From Pomphorhynchus laevis (lineage: Eukaryota > Acanthocephala > Palaeacanthocephala > Echinorhynchida > Pomphorhynchidae), in contig WNNJ02000185.1 in the NCBI GenBank assembly GCA_012934845.2, forward strand, positions 1-64,000: DNA of 64,000 nt. Direction: 5' to 3'. Every line of letters begins with the position of its first letter. Position 1 is the first letter of the stretch. Below are positions 1 through 10,799 of this stretch, one piece after another. Both the position numbers and the translations under genes were made by a program. The notes under the pieces are model-generated. The model was not told where the DNA came from. It searched no databases and saw only the letters and a program-made list of their open reading frames with translations.

Positions 1-1385
1 CTCACTTCTCCAACCCTCTCTAAACTCCTTGAGCGTCTCGTTCTTAAGCAAGTTAATACATATCTCTATTCCTCTAACTTATTTCCTCCCTTCCAAGCCG
101 CTTTTCGCTCTAATTACTCTACCGAAATTGCATGTCTTAAAGTTTATAACGACTTACTCATATCGCGCGATCATAAATTATGTAATGTGTGCATAGTTTC
201 TCTTGATCTATCGTCTGCTTTTGACATCGTCGATCACTCGATTCTTCTCCATCGCCTTCGTCATGATTATGGCTTCTCTTTACCCACTGTGTCATGGTTT
301 TCTTCATATCTATCAAACCGTACATTTCGCGTATATTCTAACTCTTCTCTCTCCCATCCTTCGTCCATTCCGTCCGGTGTTCCACAAGGCTCCGTATTAG
401 GCCCTATATTTTTCTCTCTTCTTCTTGGTGATTTGTCTTCGATTTCTCATAAATTTAACTTCCATGTTATGCAATATGCTGATGACATTCTCATCTATGC
501 TCATGCACCTGTTTATCGTATTCACGATCTTAGTGTTTCCGCTTCGGACTGTTTTGTCTCAATTTCCAATCATCTTTCTTCCCTTCGCCTTTCTCTGAAT
601 CCTGATAAATCCAAAATTATGTGGATCCTACCTCGACGCCTCGGCTTCGAACCTCCCACCGTATCATTAAATTCTACAATTCTTCCTATCGTTGATAATC
701 TCGTTTTCCTAGGCTTCCATTTTGACAACCGACTTTCACTTAAACCTTTCGTTAGAGATAAAGTACGCTCATCTACCTTGATACTCCGCAACCTCCGTCA
801 AGTTCGTAGATTGATCGATTTCCCTTCTTGTATGACTCTCATATCTTCTCTTCTTTTCTCAAGACTTGATTACTGTCTTAGTCTATTTTCCAACTCACCT
901 AAATCCACTCTTCTTCCTTTACAACGCATCATCAACGCTGCCGTCCGAGTTCTCCTCCGTCTTCGTCGTTTTGATCATACATCCCACTATCTTGTTTCTC
1001 TTGATTGGCCTACCATTTATTGTCGTGTTCAAATTCGTCTTCTTATCATTGCTTTTCGCCTTATAACTTCTCATACCCCTTCATTTCTCAACCTTCCTTT
1101 TCTCGACAATTCTCGTACTGTGTATTGTGCTCTGCGTTCCCGTAATTCCCTTCTTTTACATGTCCCAAACTACTCTACCTCCTTTGGACTCCGCTCCTTC
1201 CTGGTTTCTGCTCCTCTATCGTGGAATCATCTGCCCATTCATATACGCCAATCAACTTCCCTGCAGTGCTTCAAACGACAAATCCGATCCCATTTTAACA
1301 ATTTATCTGCTTGACTTTTCATTTTTGTTTGTGGACTTGTAAGCGTACAGCTTGTACGCATTTGCCACATTAAATAAATTTGTAT
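1..1385 (+). mobile_element. CR1/L2-like LINE, 3' half (RT and 3' end), cut by window edge
   Basis: This is the 3' part of the LINE family whose near-intact copy lies at 13725-18169. It aligns by eye to 16783-18165 with very few differences over the first 840 bases. It carries the reverse transcriptase palm ([28 protein letters not shown]), the RT C-terminus, the conserved 3' hairpin at 1343-1359 and a (TATT)n tail. A small insertion at about 185-190 shifts the frame, so the copy is not intact. The part upstream of base 1 is outside the window. Its high similarity to the other copy means the family moved recently. Confidence 0.93.
187..1314 (+). pseudogene. LINE reverse transcriptase, C-terminal 375 codons
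   Basis: This open frame encodes the RT domain of a non-LTR retrotransposon, which would prime reverse transcription on nicked target DNA. Visible motifs in order are [20 protein letters not shown] (motif A), [17 protein letters not shown] (motif B), QYADDILIYAH (catalytic motif C) and the CR1-type C-terminal tail ending in a hydrophobic and arginine-rich helix. The frame upstream of 187 is broken relative to the sister copy, so the fragment has no genuine start codon; the ATG at 187 is accidental. Confidence 0.9.
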
Positions 1386-1482
1386 TATATTATTATTAGT
1401 TTGGGACATTATTATTATTAGTTTGGGACGACGTCCTTCTATTATTAGTTTGGGACATTTTATTAGTTTGGGACATACAGCG
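1386..1482 (+). repeat. Short repeats of ATTAGTTTGGGACA
   Basis: The bases following the LINE tail hold four copies of ATTATTAGTTTGGGACA with irregular spacing. The core GTTTGGGACAT is the reverse complement of a segment inside the LINE RT 3' region and also occurs at the edge of the minus-strand LINE fragment at 1815. The repeats may be template-switch scars at a LINE end. Confidence 0.7.
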
Positions 1483-1814
1483 AATCAAAACAAGATTGAG
1501 TATAGCCATATGCCGTGCATCCTCTTTGTGCATAAGGGGCTTCCGATCCAGCAAGGGGCATCCCGTATACTCAGCAGACAACCATCAAGCTGATACAATA
1601 TCCAAAAAGACATCTAATCGCCAAGCTACAGATAGCCCGAATCCGTCGAACAATGCTCGAGCGATCCGATGGAATGATGAAGACGGCGGCACGTTGTGTA
1701 CCTCCCTTGTGGATCTAAAGTAACAAAAAAAATATTCTGGAATTTAATTATCCTGGCCCATTTGCGGGAACCTGTTTTTCTGTACAAATAAATCTATTAA
1801 TATGTTTAAAAAAA
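1483..1814. other. Unassigned spacer with a 75-codon open frame
   Basis: An open frame on + (1496-1723) gives a hydrophilic peptide rich in S, N, D and R. It has no domain I recognise, and its base composition is less AT-rich than the surroundings. It could be the tail of a retroelement polyprotein. I see no promoter or splice structure. Confidence 0.3.
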
Positions 1815-2075
1815 TTAGTTTGGGACATGTAAAAAAAGTGAATTACAGGAACGCAAGGAACAGTAAGCAGGACGAGAATTATCAAGAAAAGGAAGGTTGT
1901 GAAATGAATGCGTATGAAAAGTTACAAGGCGGAAAGCAATGAGAAGACCATATTGAACAGGACAATAAATAGTAGGCAAATCAAGAGAAGCAAGATGGTG
2001 GGATGTATGATCAAAACGACGAAGACGGAAGAGAATTCGGACGGCTGCATTTACGATGCGTGGTGAGTTGGAAAA
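1815..2075 (-). mobile_element. LINE fragment (RT C-terminus), reverse orientation
   Basis: On the minus strand this matches the RT C-terminal part of the main LINE family (segments such as RILFRLRRFDHTSHHLASLD and RLVTFHTHSFHNLPFLDNSR). The closest match is the subfamily seen at 8300-8460. It is truncated at both ends and lacks the RT catalytic motifs. Confidence 0.85.
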
Positions 2076-2377
2076 ACATATTAATAAACTCAATTTATAA
2101 GTCACTGTTCTACAATAATAAATTCTGTCATTTATTGGTTATTTCTCATCAATCATGTTGATCGGCATTACTGAGGCATATAACTTCACAATGCATTTTG
2201 GAACGGGCCATCGTAAACAAGCAGACGATGCCCGTGCTATTGTAACACTTATTCGTTGCTTGATCTCAATAGCACAATTTGCGTACGTGCGCGGGAACAC
2301 TATTTTTAAATCTTATTCTTTATATTATGAGAACTAGAGAAAGACGGTATGTTAAGGCTCCTGCGTATATACCGTAT
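2076..2377. other. Spacer with no recognisable feature
   Basis: There is no convincing coding region, RNA gene or repeat match by eye. Two short open frames are of random type. The stretch separates a minus-strand LINE fragment from the 5' truncation point of the next LINE copy. Confidence 0.4.
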
Positions 2378-3222
2378 ATTCAAAATATACATTTTTGTCA
2401 ATTACTCATCCTGTTTTATCCGATTATTTCCTTGTCACTCTTACTCGTCCCCATCATTTTTCTCCGCCTACAACATTAGCTACTCCGAATCGACCCTGGA
2501 AACTTCTCGATATCCCTATTATCTACGAAGCCTTACTCAGCTCTTCACTCTTTTCAATTAATTATTTTTTGTCGATAATATCTGCATTCTGTTTGGTTTT
2601 GAACTTACGACTATCGTCAATCACCTTCTGCCTAGTCGACCCCGACGTTTTCAGCGCTTGCGCCATGCTCCCTGGTTCGATCCGATATTTTTTTAGCTTC
2701 GACTTAGTCATTCTTTTCATGTGTTTAATCGCTTCATTAAACGTTCTCCCAACTAACTCACGCCAAATATCCGTACTTTCTACATTTCTCTTCACTGTTC
2801 CCATCTAATTTTTATGCGTACTAAACGTACTCTCTGGCGAAATCAACTCAAGTCCTCTTCCAGCTTTAAATCTCATTGCAAAATTTCAAACTCAATTCTG
2901 TCACGATCATCTACTTCTTGTAACATAAATCCTGATGAACTTTCTTCTTATCTACAGTTTAAGCTGTCTGATTTACTTTCACTTCTACCCATATGTATGG
3001 GTAGAATATTGTATTCTACCCATACATAAGAGAGGCCCCTTGTATCCTCTCTTATTTTTAAAATACTTCCCTCCCAGAGCTATTACACCTTCCCGCTTCG
3101 TATGTGTGGTATCACATTTAATTATAATGTATTCTACCCATATATAAGAGAGGCCCCTTGTATCCTCTCTTATTTTTAAAATACTTCCCTCCCAGAGCTA
3201 TTACACTTTCCCGCTTCGTATG
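2378..3222 (+). mobile_element. LINE copy B, left piece (EN end to RT start)
   Basis: The copy begins inside the endonuclease C-terminal motif (LSDYFLVTLT, compare SDHFLV in the full copy) and runs through the linker region towards the RT. It is 5'-truncated. It is interrupted at 3222 by the gypsy element and resumes at 7164. Several frame changes make it non-coding. Divergence from the near-intact copy at 13725 is clearly higher than that of the copy at 1-1385, so this is an older insertion. Confidence 0.88.
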
Positions 3223-3245
3223 TGTGGTATCACATTTAATTACTT
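3013..3245 (+). repeat. About 115-bp tandem duplication spanning the gypsy 5' junction
   Basis: Two near-identical units lie head to tail (about 3013-3128 and 3129-3245). Each contains the LINE segment with TATAAGAGAGGCCCCTTGT and ends with the first roughly 20 bases of the gypsy LTR (TGTGGTATCACATTTAATTA). Because the duplicated block includes LTR sequence, the duplication happened after the gypsy insertion. Confidence 0.85.
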
Positions 3246-3320
3246 TATCATTTATATTTAACTTTACCTAATATTTGTAGATTCGTGAATAAAAGCCATT
3301 TATTCTATCTGGTTATCACA
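3223..3320 (+). repeat. 5' LTR of gypsy element
   Basis: It begins TGTGGTATCACA and ends GTTATCACA, so short terminal GTATCACA-type repeats are visible. It contains an AATAAA polyadenylation signal near its end. At 98 bp it is unusually short for a gypsy LTR. Confidence 0.92.
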
Positions 3321-3342
3321 ATTTTATTCGCGAATTGTCTTG

Positions 3343-6300
3343 ATGGATACTCTGTTCAAGCCGGATACACTCAAACTAACGACAGACTGTCCTGAAGCAG
3401 CACGCGAATGGCGTCACTGGCGATATCGCTTCGAAACATTTATCAAACGCATCAAAATGGATTCACAAGATGACAAACTTGATCTCCTGAAAATCTCAAT
3501 TTCCGCTCAATTATTCGACAAGATTGACGAGTGCCTGGATTATGATTCAGCAATGGATGTCCTCGACAAAGCATTCATAAAATCTACAAATTCGGTTTAC
3601 AAACGACATCTACTGTGTTCTGCACGACAAACTCTCGATGAATCGATATCTAACTATGTGGATCGTCTTGAAACACTTGCGCGACAATGCACCTTCAAAG
3701 ATGTGAAAGCTAAGGAGCTGCGCGATATTCTTATTTGCGATTCATTTATTACGGGTTTACAATCGAACGAGATTCGTCAACGCATACTCGAGACTAATGA
3801 CATCGACAAAGAGAAAGCTTATCAAGTCGCTCGAACGATTGAAGCAGCTCAAACTCAATCAAACGAATATCGACACACATCCGAATTCACAGTAAATGCC
3901 TTAAGGGAAACCAAAGGTTCAAAAGGAAATACTGATATTTCTGAAAGTGAAGAATCTATTGCCGTAGCTCAAAAGATCAACAAGAAAAGGTGCTACTTTT
4001 GTGGTGGAGTTATGCATACACGAAATCGTTGTCCAGCCCGGGATGCTAAATGTTCATTCTGCTTAAAACGTGGACACTACGAAAAAGTTTGTCGAACTAA
4101 ATTGCTTCGATCTCGACGAAAATACAATCGTAGTACTCGACCATACGCGCCCGACTGTGAATCACCTAATATCATATCCTGTCAAAATGCAAATGGTGAT
4201 GCATCTAAACTTGACGACATGACGGTACAAGTTCGCGTTGGAACACAACAGCTGGATGCTCTTATCGATACAGGGAGCTCTTCCAACTTTGTCGATTCAT
4301 CAGTTATTCGAAAACTAGGTATTCCTACAGAATCTTGTTGTGTTAGGATTTCCATGGCTAATTCATCATTTACATCCGTATGCAATGAACGATGCGTATT
4401 ACCGATATCTTACTGTGACCGAAACTATACTGACATTCAATGCTTCGTCATGCCTCATCTTTGTCGTGATCTCATACTTGGTCATCCATTCCTGCGCTTG
4501 CATTCAAGTGTTTCCATTAAACTTCGAGGAAATGCTAAGCAAGAAACATTAACCATTGGGCAACTATCGAGCATGGAAATCGATATACCGTCGTTATTTT
4601 CAGACGATTTTAAAAACTGGAAACCTGCAGCAATTCCGTCCCGGCGCCGTAATATCGAAGATCGCCGCTTTATTGCTTCGGAAGTAAAACGGATGTTGTC
4701 CGAAGGCATCATCGAGCGCAGTCACTCACCGTGGCGTGCGCAAGTTCTTATTGTAAACAGAGAAGGACGTCGTCGTCTAGTAGTAGATTACTCGCAGACC
4801 GTAAATAGATTCACGGTCCTCGACGCTTATCCCATGCCCCGAATTGACGACCTGATCGACACCATATCGTCCAATAACGTGTTTAGCACCCTCGATTTAA
4901 AAAGTGCTTACCATCAAGTTCCTTTGCGAGCAAACGAAAAATTCTTGACCGCATTCACTGCAGATGGTCAACTCTATCAATTTCAGCGTATGCCTTTTGG
5001 ACTCACGAATGCTGTAGCCGCCTTCCAGCGAATAATCAACGAGATCATAGAGAAAGAAAACTTAACCGGCACCTATTCATACCTCGACGATATCATTGTG
5101 TGCGGCAAAACACAGCAAGAACATGATACAAATCTGGCCAAGTTTCGTGAAGTTGCTTCTAGGTACCGAATAACACTAAATGAATCGAAATGTATGATTA
5201 ATAAAACGATGATCAATATTCTGGGATATCAAGTTGGTAGTGGTATTAAACGGCCTGATCCTAATCGTGTCTCACCTTTGCGAGAACTGCAGGTACCTCA
5301 AAATAAACGTCAACTGCGAAGAATTGTCGGCCTTTTCTCACATTATTCCAAATGGATTCAAAATTTTTCGTCGCAGATTCGTCCGTTAGCTGAAACCACG
5401 ATATTTCCTATTACACCTGCAGCAAAGCGCTCATTTGAGATAATTCGTGATCGTATTATTTCAGCTACTCTAACACCCATTGATTTCAATAAGACATTTA
5501 CAGTAGAGACTGACGCATCCCTTTATGCTATCGGTGCTGTATTAACGCAGGATAACAAACCCGTCGCATTTTATTCGCATACACTTAGTAAGAGTGTCGT
5601 TGGACATTCCGCTATTGAGAAAGAGGCCCTTGCCATCGTTGAAGCATTGCGATACTGGAGGCACTATTTGTCTGGACGAACTTTCAATGTTCTAACGGAT
5701 CAAAGGTCGGTTTCATTCATATTTAACAGGAATCATAAGAGTAAAATTAAAAATGAAAAAGTGCAAAGATGGCGTCTCGATCTATCTGAGTTCAAATATT
5801 GTATACTTTACCGGCCTGGAAAGTTGAATTATGCGGCCGACTCAATGTCTAGGGATATTTGTGCTTCAAGTTGCGGTTACTTTAACAAACAGAAAGATCT
5901 CAAGCTTCTTTATGAACTTCACGCTACGCTTTGCCACCCAGGAGTCAATCGTTTGTATCACTTCGTTCAATCGAATCAACTTCCATATAGCACTGAAGAC
6001 GTTCGTTATGTTGTATATCATTGCGTTACCTGTTCGTTGTTGAAACCAAACTTCTTCAAGCCTCCAAAAACTGCCCTCATCAGAGCGACACGACCTTTCG
6101 AAAGAATTTCACTTGACTTTAAAGGTCCTTTGCCCAGTTCATCAGGCAAGAAATATTTGCTTACAGCCGTCGATGAATATTCTCGTTATCCCTTTGGATT
6201 TGCATGCCGTGATATGTCCGCTCAAACAGTGATAAATTGCATGCGTGATATAGTGACACTATTTGGTCCACCTGAATTTGTACATTCCGATCACGGGTCA

Positions 6301-7065
6301 TCCTTCATGTCGAAAGAATTCTCTGATTATCTGGAGAGTATTGGCACGGTAGCAAGTCACTCTTCTCCGTACAATCCGTTAGGCAACGGACAGATCGAAC
6401 GCTATAACGGTATATTATGGAGCGCTGTACTTTTGCGGCTTAGAGACTACAATCGTCCGGTTGCTGCTTGGGAAACGGTCCTCGCTGAAAGCCTTCAATC
6501 TATTCGAGGACTATTATGCACCTCAACTGGCTCGACACCTCATGATCGAATCTTCAACTTCTCTAGACGCCCATTAATTAAATTCAATTTACCAGAATGG
6601 CTCCGTCGTCCCGGATCTGTATTCGTGCGAAACTTCTACAAACACGACAAATACGACGATAAATTGCTCAAAGCTAAACTGATAAACGCGAATCCAAACA
6701 CGGCTCATATCGAACTTCCATCTGGGAAAGAAGCAAATATTTCAACTCGACACCTATCTCGTTATCCTTCAGAAACCTCCATTTACAAGGATCCAGACAG
6801 TTCGGATATTCGTAGTTCGGGATTGTCAAGGGACGGGGATGACGACTGTCAAGATAGCTTCGATAGGAACCAGCCAGACTATGAAGATGATAACAATAAC
6901 GGAAAGCAATATGATGCCACTGACAATATCGATATGAACTTGAGTTCAAAGAGGACATCAATTCCTGAGGCAAACCATCATCCCGTGACAACTAGAGAAT
7001 TCTACCGACGAAGTACAAGAAGTCGAAGAAGTCCTGCATACTTCCAAAACTATCACATGGGATGA
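3343..7065 (+). CDS. gypsy gag-pol polyprotein
   Basis: A single frame of about 1,240 codons fuses Gag and Pol with no frameshift site between them. In order, numbering from the frame start at 3340: Gag capsid-like region (about 1-210), two zinc knuckles from Cys218 (CYFCGGVMHTRNRCP and CSFCLKRGHYEKVC), aspartic protease (LIDTGSSSNF, near 310), reverse transcriptase (LDLKSAYHQVPL, YLDD near 581), RNase H (VETDASLYAIGAVL, near 724), and integrase with an HHCC zinc finger (from about 860) and a D926-D984-E1020 triad. The first ATG is at 3343, 22 bases after the LTR. The integrase has the DEYSRYPF and NGQIERYNG signatures of the CsRn1-like gypsy group, which is common in invertebrates; that sub-placement is inference. 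Confidence 0.93.
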   Translation: MDTLFKPDTLKLTTDCPEAAREWRHWRYRFETFIKRIKMDSQDDKLDLLKISISAQLFDKIDECLDYDSAMDVLDKAFIKSTNSVYKRHLLCSARQTLDESISNYVDRLETLARQCTFKDVKAKELRDILICDSFITGLQSNEIRQRILETNDIDKEKAYQVARTIEAAQTQSNEYRHTSEFTVNALRETKGSKGNTDISESEESIAVAQKINKKRCYFCGGVMHTRNRCPARDAKCSFCLKRGHYEKVCRTKLLRSRRKYNRSTRPYAPDCESPNIISCQNANGDASKLDDMTVQVRVGTQQLDALIDTGSSSNFVDSSVIRKLGIPTESCCVRISMANSSFTSVCNERCVLPISYCDRNYTDIQCFVMPHLCRDLILGHPFLRLHSSVSIKLRGNAKQETLTIGQLSSMEIDIPSLFSDDFKNWKPAAIPSRRRNIEDRRFIASEVKRMLSEGIIERSHSPWRAQVLIVNREGRRRLVVDYSQTVNRFTVLDAYPMPRIDDLIDTISSNNVFSTLDLKSAYHQVPLRANEKFLTAFTADGQLYQFQRMPFGLTNAVAAFQRIINEIIEKENLTGTYSYLDDIIVCGKTQQEHDTNLAKFREVASRYRITLNESKCMINKTMINILGYQVGSGIKRPDPNRVSPLRELQVPQNKRQLRRIVGLFSHYSKWIQNFSSQIRPLAETTIFPITPAAKRSFEIIRDRIISATLTPIDFNKTFTVETDASLYAIGAVLTQDNKPVAFYSHTLSKSVVGHSAIEKEALAIVEALRYWRHYLSGRTFNVLTDQRSVSFIFNRNHKSKIKNEKVQRWRLDLSEFKYCILYRPGKLNYAADSMSRDICASSCGYFNKQKDLKLLYELHATLCHPGVNRLYHFVQSNQLPYSTEDVRYVVYHCVTCSLLKPNFFKPPKTALIRATRPFERISLDFKGPLPSSSGKKYLLTAVDEYSRYPFGFACRDMSAQTVINCMRDIVTLFGPPEFVHSDHGSSFMSKEFSDYLESIGTVASHSSPYNPLGNGQIERYNGILWSAVLLRLRDYNRPVAAWETVLAESLQSIRGLLCTSTGSTPHDRIFNFSRRPLIKFNLPEWLRRPGSVFVRNFYKHDKYDDKLLKAKLINANPNTAHIELPSGKEANISTRHLSRYPSETSIYKDPDSSDIRSSGLSRDGDDDCQDSFDRNQPDYEDDNNNGKQYDATDNIDMNLSSKRTSIPEANHHPVTTREFYRRSTRSRRSPAYFQNYHMG

Positions 7066-7066
7066 A

Positions 7067-7163
7067 TGTGGTATCACATTTAATTACTTTATCATTTATA
7101 TTTAACTTTACCTACTATTTGTAGATTCGTGAATAAAAGCCATTTATTCTCTCTGTTATCACA
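7067..7163 (+). repeat. 3' LTR of gypsy element
   Basis: It matches the 5' LTR with about three differences over 97 bases. It begins one base after the polyprotein stop codon, so no untranslated gap separates pol from the LTR. The target duplicate GTATG follows at 7164-7168. Confidence 0.92.
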
Positions 7164-8665
7164 GTATGATAAGGTTTCTTTGATTCTTTTGTCATTACAT
7201 AATAAAACCTCTCATTCTGACCCTATTCACAGTCATTTGCTTAAAATTATCTGTTCCCATATATCATCCTTCCTAGCAACACTGATCAACTTGTCTATCC
7301 ATAGCGGCACATTTCCTTCCGAATAGACATGCGTCACTGTTCGTCTTTTCCTTAAAAAGCAATATATCGACCCCTCACTACCATCTTTGTACCGGCTTTA
7401 TCTCACTTCTCTCAACCTTCTCTGAACTCCTTGAGCGTCTTGTTCTCAAGCGAGTTAATGCATATCTATTTTTTCTCTATTCAAAGCTGCTTTTCGCTCT
7501 AATTGCTCTTCTGAAATTGCATGTCTTAAAGTTTATAACGACTTACACATCTCGCGCGATCAAACATTATGTAGTGTCATAGTTTCTCTTGGTCTATCAT
7601 CTACTTTTGACAGCGCCGATCACTCGATTCTTCTCCAACGAATTCGTCATGATTATGGCTTCTGTTTACCCACTGTATCATGGTTTTCTTCATATCTATC
7701 AAACCGTACATTTCGCGTCTATTCTAACTCTTCTCTCTCCCATCCTTCGTCCATTCCGTCCGGTGTTCCACAAGGCTCCGTATTAGGCCCTAAGCTTTTA
7801 TCTCTTCTTCTTGGTGATTTGTCTTATATTTCTCATATATTTAACTTCAATGTTATGTAATATGCTGATAACATTCATGTTTATGAACCTGCTTATCGTA
7901 TTCATGATCTTAGTGTTTTTGATTCCAACTGTCTATCCTCAATTTTCAATCATCTTTCTACCCTTTATCTTTCTCTGAATCCTAATAGATCCAAAATAAT
8001 GTGAATCCTTCCTCGACGCATCGGCCTAGAACCTCCCTCAATATCATTAAATTCTAGAATTCTTCATATCGTTGATAATCTCGTTTAACTAGCTTTTTTA
8101 TTTCGACAACCGAATTTCACTTAAATCTTTCGTTAGAGATAAAGTACGTTTATCTACCTTGATTCTCATCTATCTTCGTCAAATTTGTAGATTGATCGAT
8201 TTCCCAACTTCGTATCTTTCCTGTTCTCAAGATTCGATTACTGTCTTAGCATGTTTTCCAACTAACCTAGATCCACTCTTCTTCCATTACGACGCATCGT
8301 AAATGCGTCGTAATGTTGCTTTCCGCCTTGTAACTTTTCATACCCATTCATTTCACAACCTTCCTTTTCTTGATAATTCTCGTCCTGCTTACTGTTCCTT
8401 GCGTTCCTGTAATTCACTTCTTTTACATGTCCCAAACTACTCTACCTCTTTTCGCTTTCGCTTCTTCCTTGTGGCTGCTCCTCTCTCATGAAATCATCTG
8501 CCCGTTCATATACGCCAATCGACCTCCCGGCTGTGGTTCGAACGCCAAATTCGATCAAATTTAAACAATTTAACTAATTTATCTGCTTGATTTTTGCTGT
8601 TTTTGTTAGTTGGTGGACTTGTAAGCGTGCAGCTGGCACGCATTTGCCACTTTAAATAAATTATT
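7164..8665 (+). mobile_element. LINE copy B, right piece (RT to 3' end)
   Basis: Continuation of LINE copy B after the gypsy insertion. It carries RT motifs in several frames ([11 protein letters not shown] is clear at 7757-7790), with many stops and indels including an internal deletion near 8290-8320. The conserved 3' hairpin is at 8625-8641 (GCGTGC-AGCTG-GCACGC), followed by TTTGCCAC and an AATAAA-like tail. Confidence 0.9.
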
Positions 8666-8689
8666 ATAAAATTACGATAAAGTCAATTC

Positions 8690-9425
8690 GTACCATAATC
8701 CCTAGTTTGATATGCAACTATGTTATGCACTACGAGCGCGAAATTTAGCATTCAAAAGGTTTAAGAATAGTAAGATAGGTGCATATGCTTATAGCATAAT
8801 ACGAAATGCATTCACCTATTTGAAACGTAAGAAAATAATGATTCGAAGAAAAAATATCTGAGCAGTCATCTCGAAAACCCCGCCGCCTATTTAAGTACAC
8901 GAACTTTGAACACCGAAGTAATCATGTATCATCTTTTCCCACTAACGATGACATCTTGTTGTATGAAGATGCACACATTGCGGCAAATTTTGCTAAACAT
9001 TTTCAGATTCCATCTTTCTCAAGTCATACGTTTGTTCAAACCGTCGAAATTTTTTGAATACAATAAGTCCAATGTTTGAAGCCTTCGGAATCTCTTTGTC
9101 CTGACTTTTACCCCTATATCTAAAGATGCTTGCTGATGTTATCTGCCATGCGCTTTATATAATCCTTGTTGCCTTTATATTATTTTGGAGCATTTTAGAC
9201 ATTTAGAAACGTTCCATTTTTACCCCACTTTACAAAGAGAGTGATCGATCTAGTGTTAATGATTACCGACCGGTAAGCTAAACATATATTTGTCGTATCT
9301 TAGAGAAACTTTTATGGAGAAATGTATCTACTTACTAAGAAACAAAAGGCTTATTTTGTGCTAATCAACATAGTTTTCGTAGTAATTAATCCACGGTCAC
9401 AAATTTATAAATTGCACATGAGTGT
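8690..9425 (+). mobile_element. Decayed CR1-like LINE fragment (pre-RT and RT start)
   Basis: Broken frames show the typical CR1 order. An arginine-rich stretch and a pre-RT acidic segment (DDILLYEDAHIAANFAKHF) precede a decayed form of the GDR.S..NDYRPVSLT motif near 9240-9280, followed by an I.EKLLW-like helix. It belongs to a LINE lineage different from the abundant one, closer to the minus-strand LINE at 19345-20230. Numerous stops are present. Confidence 0.7.
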
Positions 9426-9779
9426 TGGGCCCACCACGTGTTGAGAAATGAAGGGTTATGAAATGTGCTGCACTCAATGCAGCACATTTCGGAGCTGATC
9501 TTAAAAACTTGATAAGATCAGGTTGATACGAAATCACATTCCCATCGAATACTAATAATTGGTTATGAATCACGATTAACATGCTAATATGCTCACGGAA
9601 ACCTAGCTTGATATATTGATAGGCAAACCTTTGCTCAACCATAAAGATGTTTTTATTTTGAAGTAATATCCATATTTACATATATTATTTGTAATTATAT
9701 TATTAATGTTTCAACAGCACATAAAAGCATGGCTTAATTGGCCGGTTCATTGCAGAAAAAAAGAAAATATAATAAAAGT
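9426..9779. other. Unassigned spacer
   Basis: An 81-codon minus-strand frame (9397-9642) has no recognisable domain. There are no splice sites or flanking repeats to suggest a gene. Confidence 0.35.
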
Positions 9780-9975
9780 ATCACAAATACGGAAAAGCAG
9801 CTTTCCTTATGGCATCCTCCATCCGTAATTTCTTTTTGAATTGGTTGATATTGCTACTGCACACTGTTGACACTCCAAGCCTATTCCACAGAGATACAAC
9901 TCGTCGATCAAATTGGACAGCTCGTGATTTTCTTATCCTTTCACGTCGAAGGGTTAAACCATGGCCTCGAAGGAT
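9780..9975 (-). mobile_element. CR1-like LINE RT C-terminal fragment
   Basis: The minus strand reads RRERIRKSRAVQFDRRVVSL followed by WNRLGVSTVCSSNINQFKKK, the W-N-x-L terminal signature of CR1-type reverse transcriptases. Only the last 60 or so codons survive. Confidence 0.72.
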
Positions 9976-10150
9976 ATTGGATGAGCGTAAATATTATTGG
10001 ATGTAATATAATATAATATAAATAATATATTTTAATAATATATTAAACCATGGCTTCGAAGGATATTGGATGAGTGCAAATATAATTGGATGTAATTTAA
10101 TATAATATAAATAATATATTCATAATATAACTATATTGGATGAGCGCAAA
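9953..10150 (+). repeat. About 87-bp tandem repeat, two copies plus a partial
   Basis: The block containing AAGGATATTGGATGAG, followed by TAATATAATATAATAT runs, is repeated (about 9953-10041, 10042-10128, then a partial copy). It grew out of the end of the LINE fragment at 9780-9975. Confidence 0.75.
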
Positions 10151-10257
10151 TATAATTTTTAAATCGTCGAAATAAGTTTTCAGAGATACGCTATCGTATC
10201 AGAACTTCATATGACTATGAATTCGCTTAAAATAGATCGAGTTGCTCAATTTGAATA

Positions 10258-10640
10258 ATAATACAATAATTTATTTAGAGTGGCAAATGCGTGCAAAATG
10301 CACGCTTACATGACCACTAACAAACAAAAAAAGAACATCAAAAGTCACAGATAATTAGTAAATTGTTGAAATGGAATTGGATTTGGCTTTTGAAGCACGG
10401 CATAGATGTTGATTGGCGGATATGAAGAGGCGGTTGATTCCACAAAAGCGGAGCAGCCACAACGAAGGAACGGAAGCCAAAAGAGGTAGAGTAGATTGGG
10501 ATATGTAAAAGAAGGGAATTACGGGAACGCAGAGCGCAATACACAGTACGGGAATTGTCGAGAAAAGGAATGTTGAGAAATGAAGGGGTATGATAAGTTA
10601 TAAGGCGAAAAGCAATAAGGCGAAAATATACTTTATTATT
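10258..10640 (-). mobile_element. LINE 3' end, reverse orientation
   Basis: A 5'-truncated copy of the main LINE family on the minus strand. It carries the RT C-terminus (YCALRSRNSLLLHIP, WNQPPLHIRQSTS) and the 3' hairpin at 10289-10305 (GCGTGC-ATTTT-GCACGC on the minus strand). A short A/T-rich tail lies at 10258-10265. Confidence 0.9.
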
Positions 10641-10799
10641 GAAAAAACTTTATTATATGAATACCATGTTTTCATTTTATATTCTTAAAATGAAACTTTA
10701 AATATCTTATTACAATTATCAAACTGGGCCATTTCAGTTTAAGAATACAAAAAATGAAGAAGGTGGTGATAAAATATATAAATTTTGCTCAATTTCTTA

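Larger units (their letters stand above)
3223..7163 (+). mobile_element. Ty3/gypsy LTR retrotransposon, whole-looking
   Basis: A 3.94 kb LTR element with 98/97-bp LTRs at both ends, an uninterrupted gag-pol frame, and a 5-bp target duplication GTATG at 3218-3222 and 7164-7168. The LTRs differ at only about three positions, which points to a young insertion. It sits inside LINE copy B, whose sequence resumes exactly after the 3' target duplicate. No envelope-like frame is present. I saw no obvious break. Confidence 0.95.
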
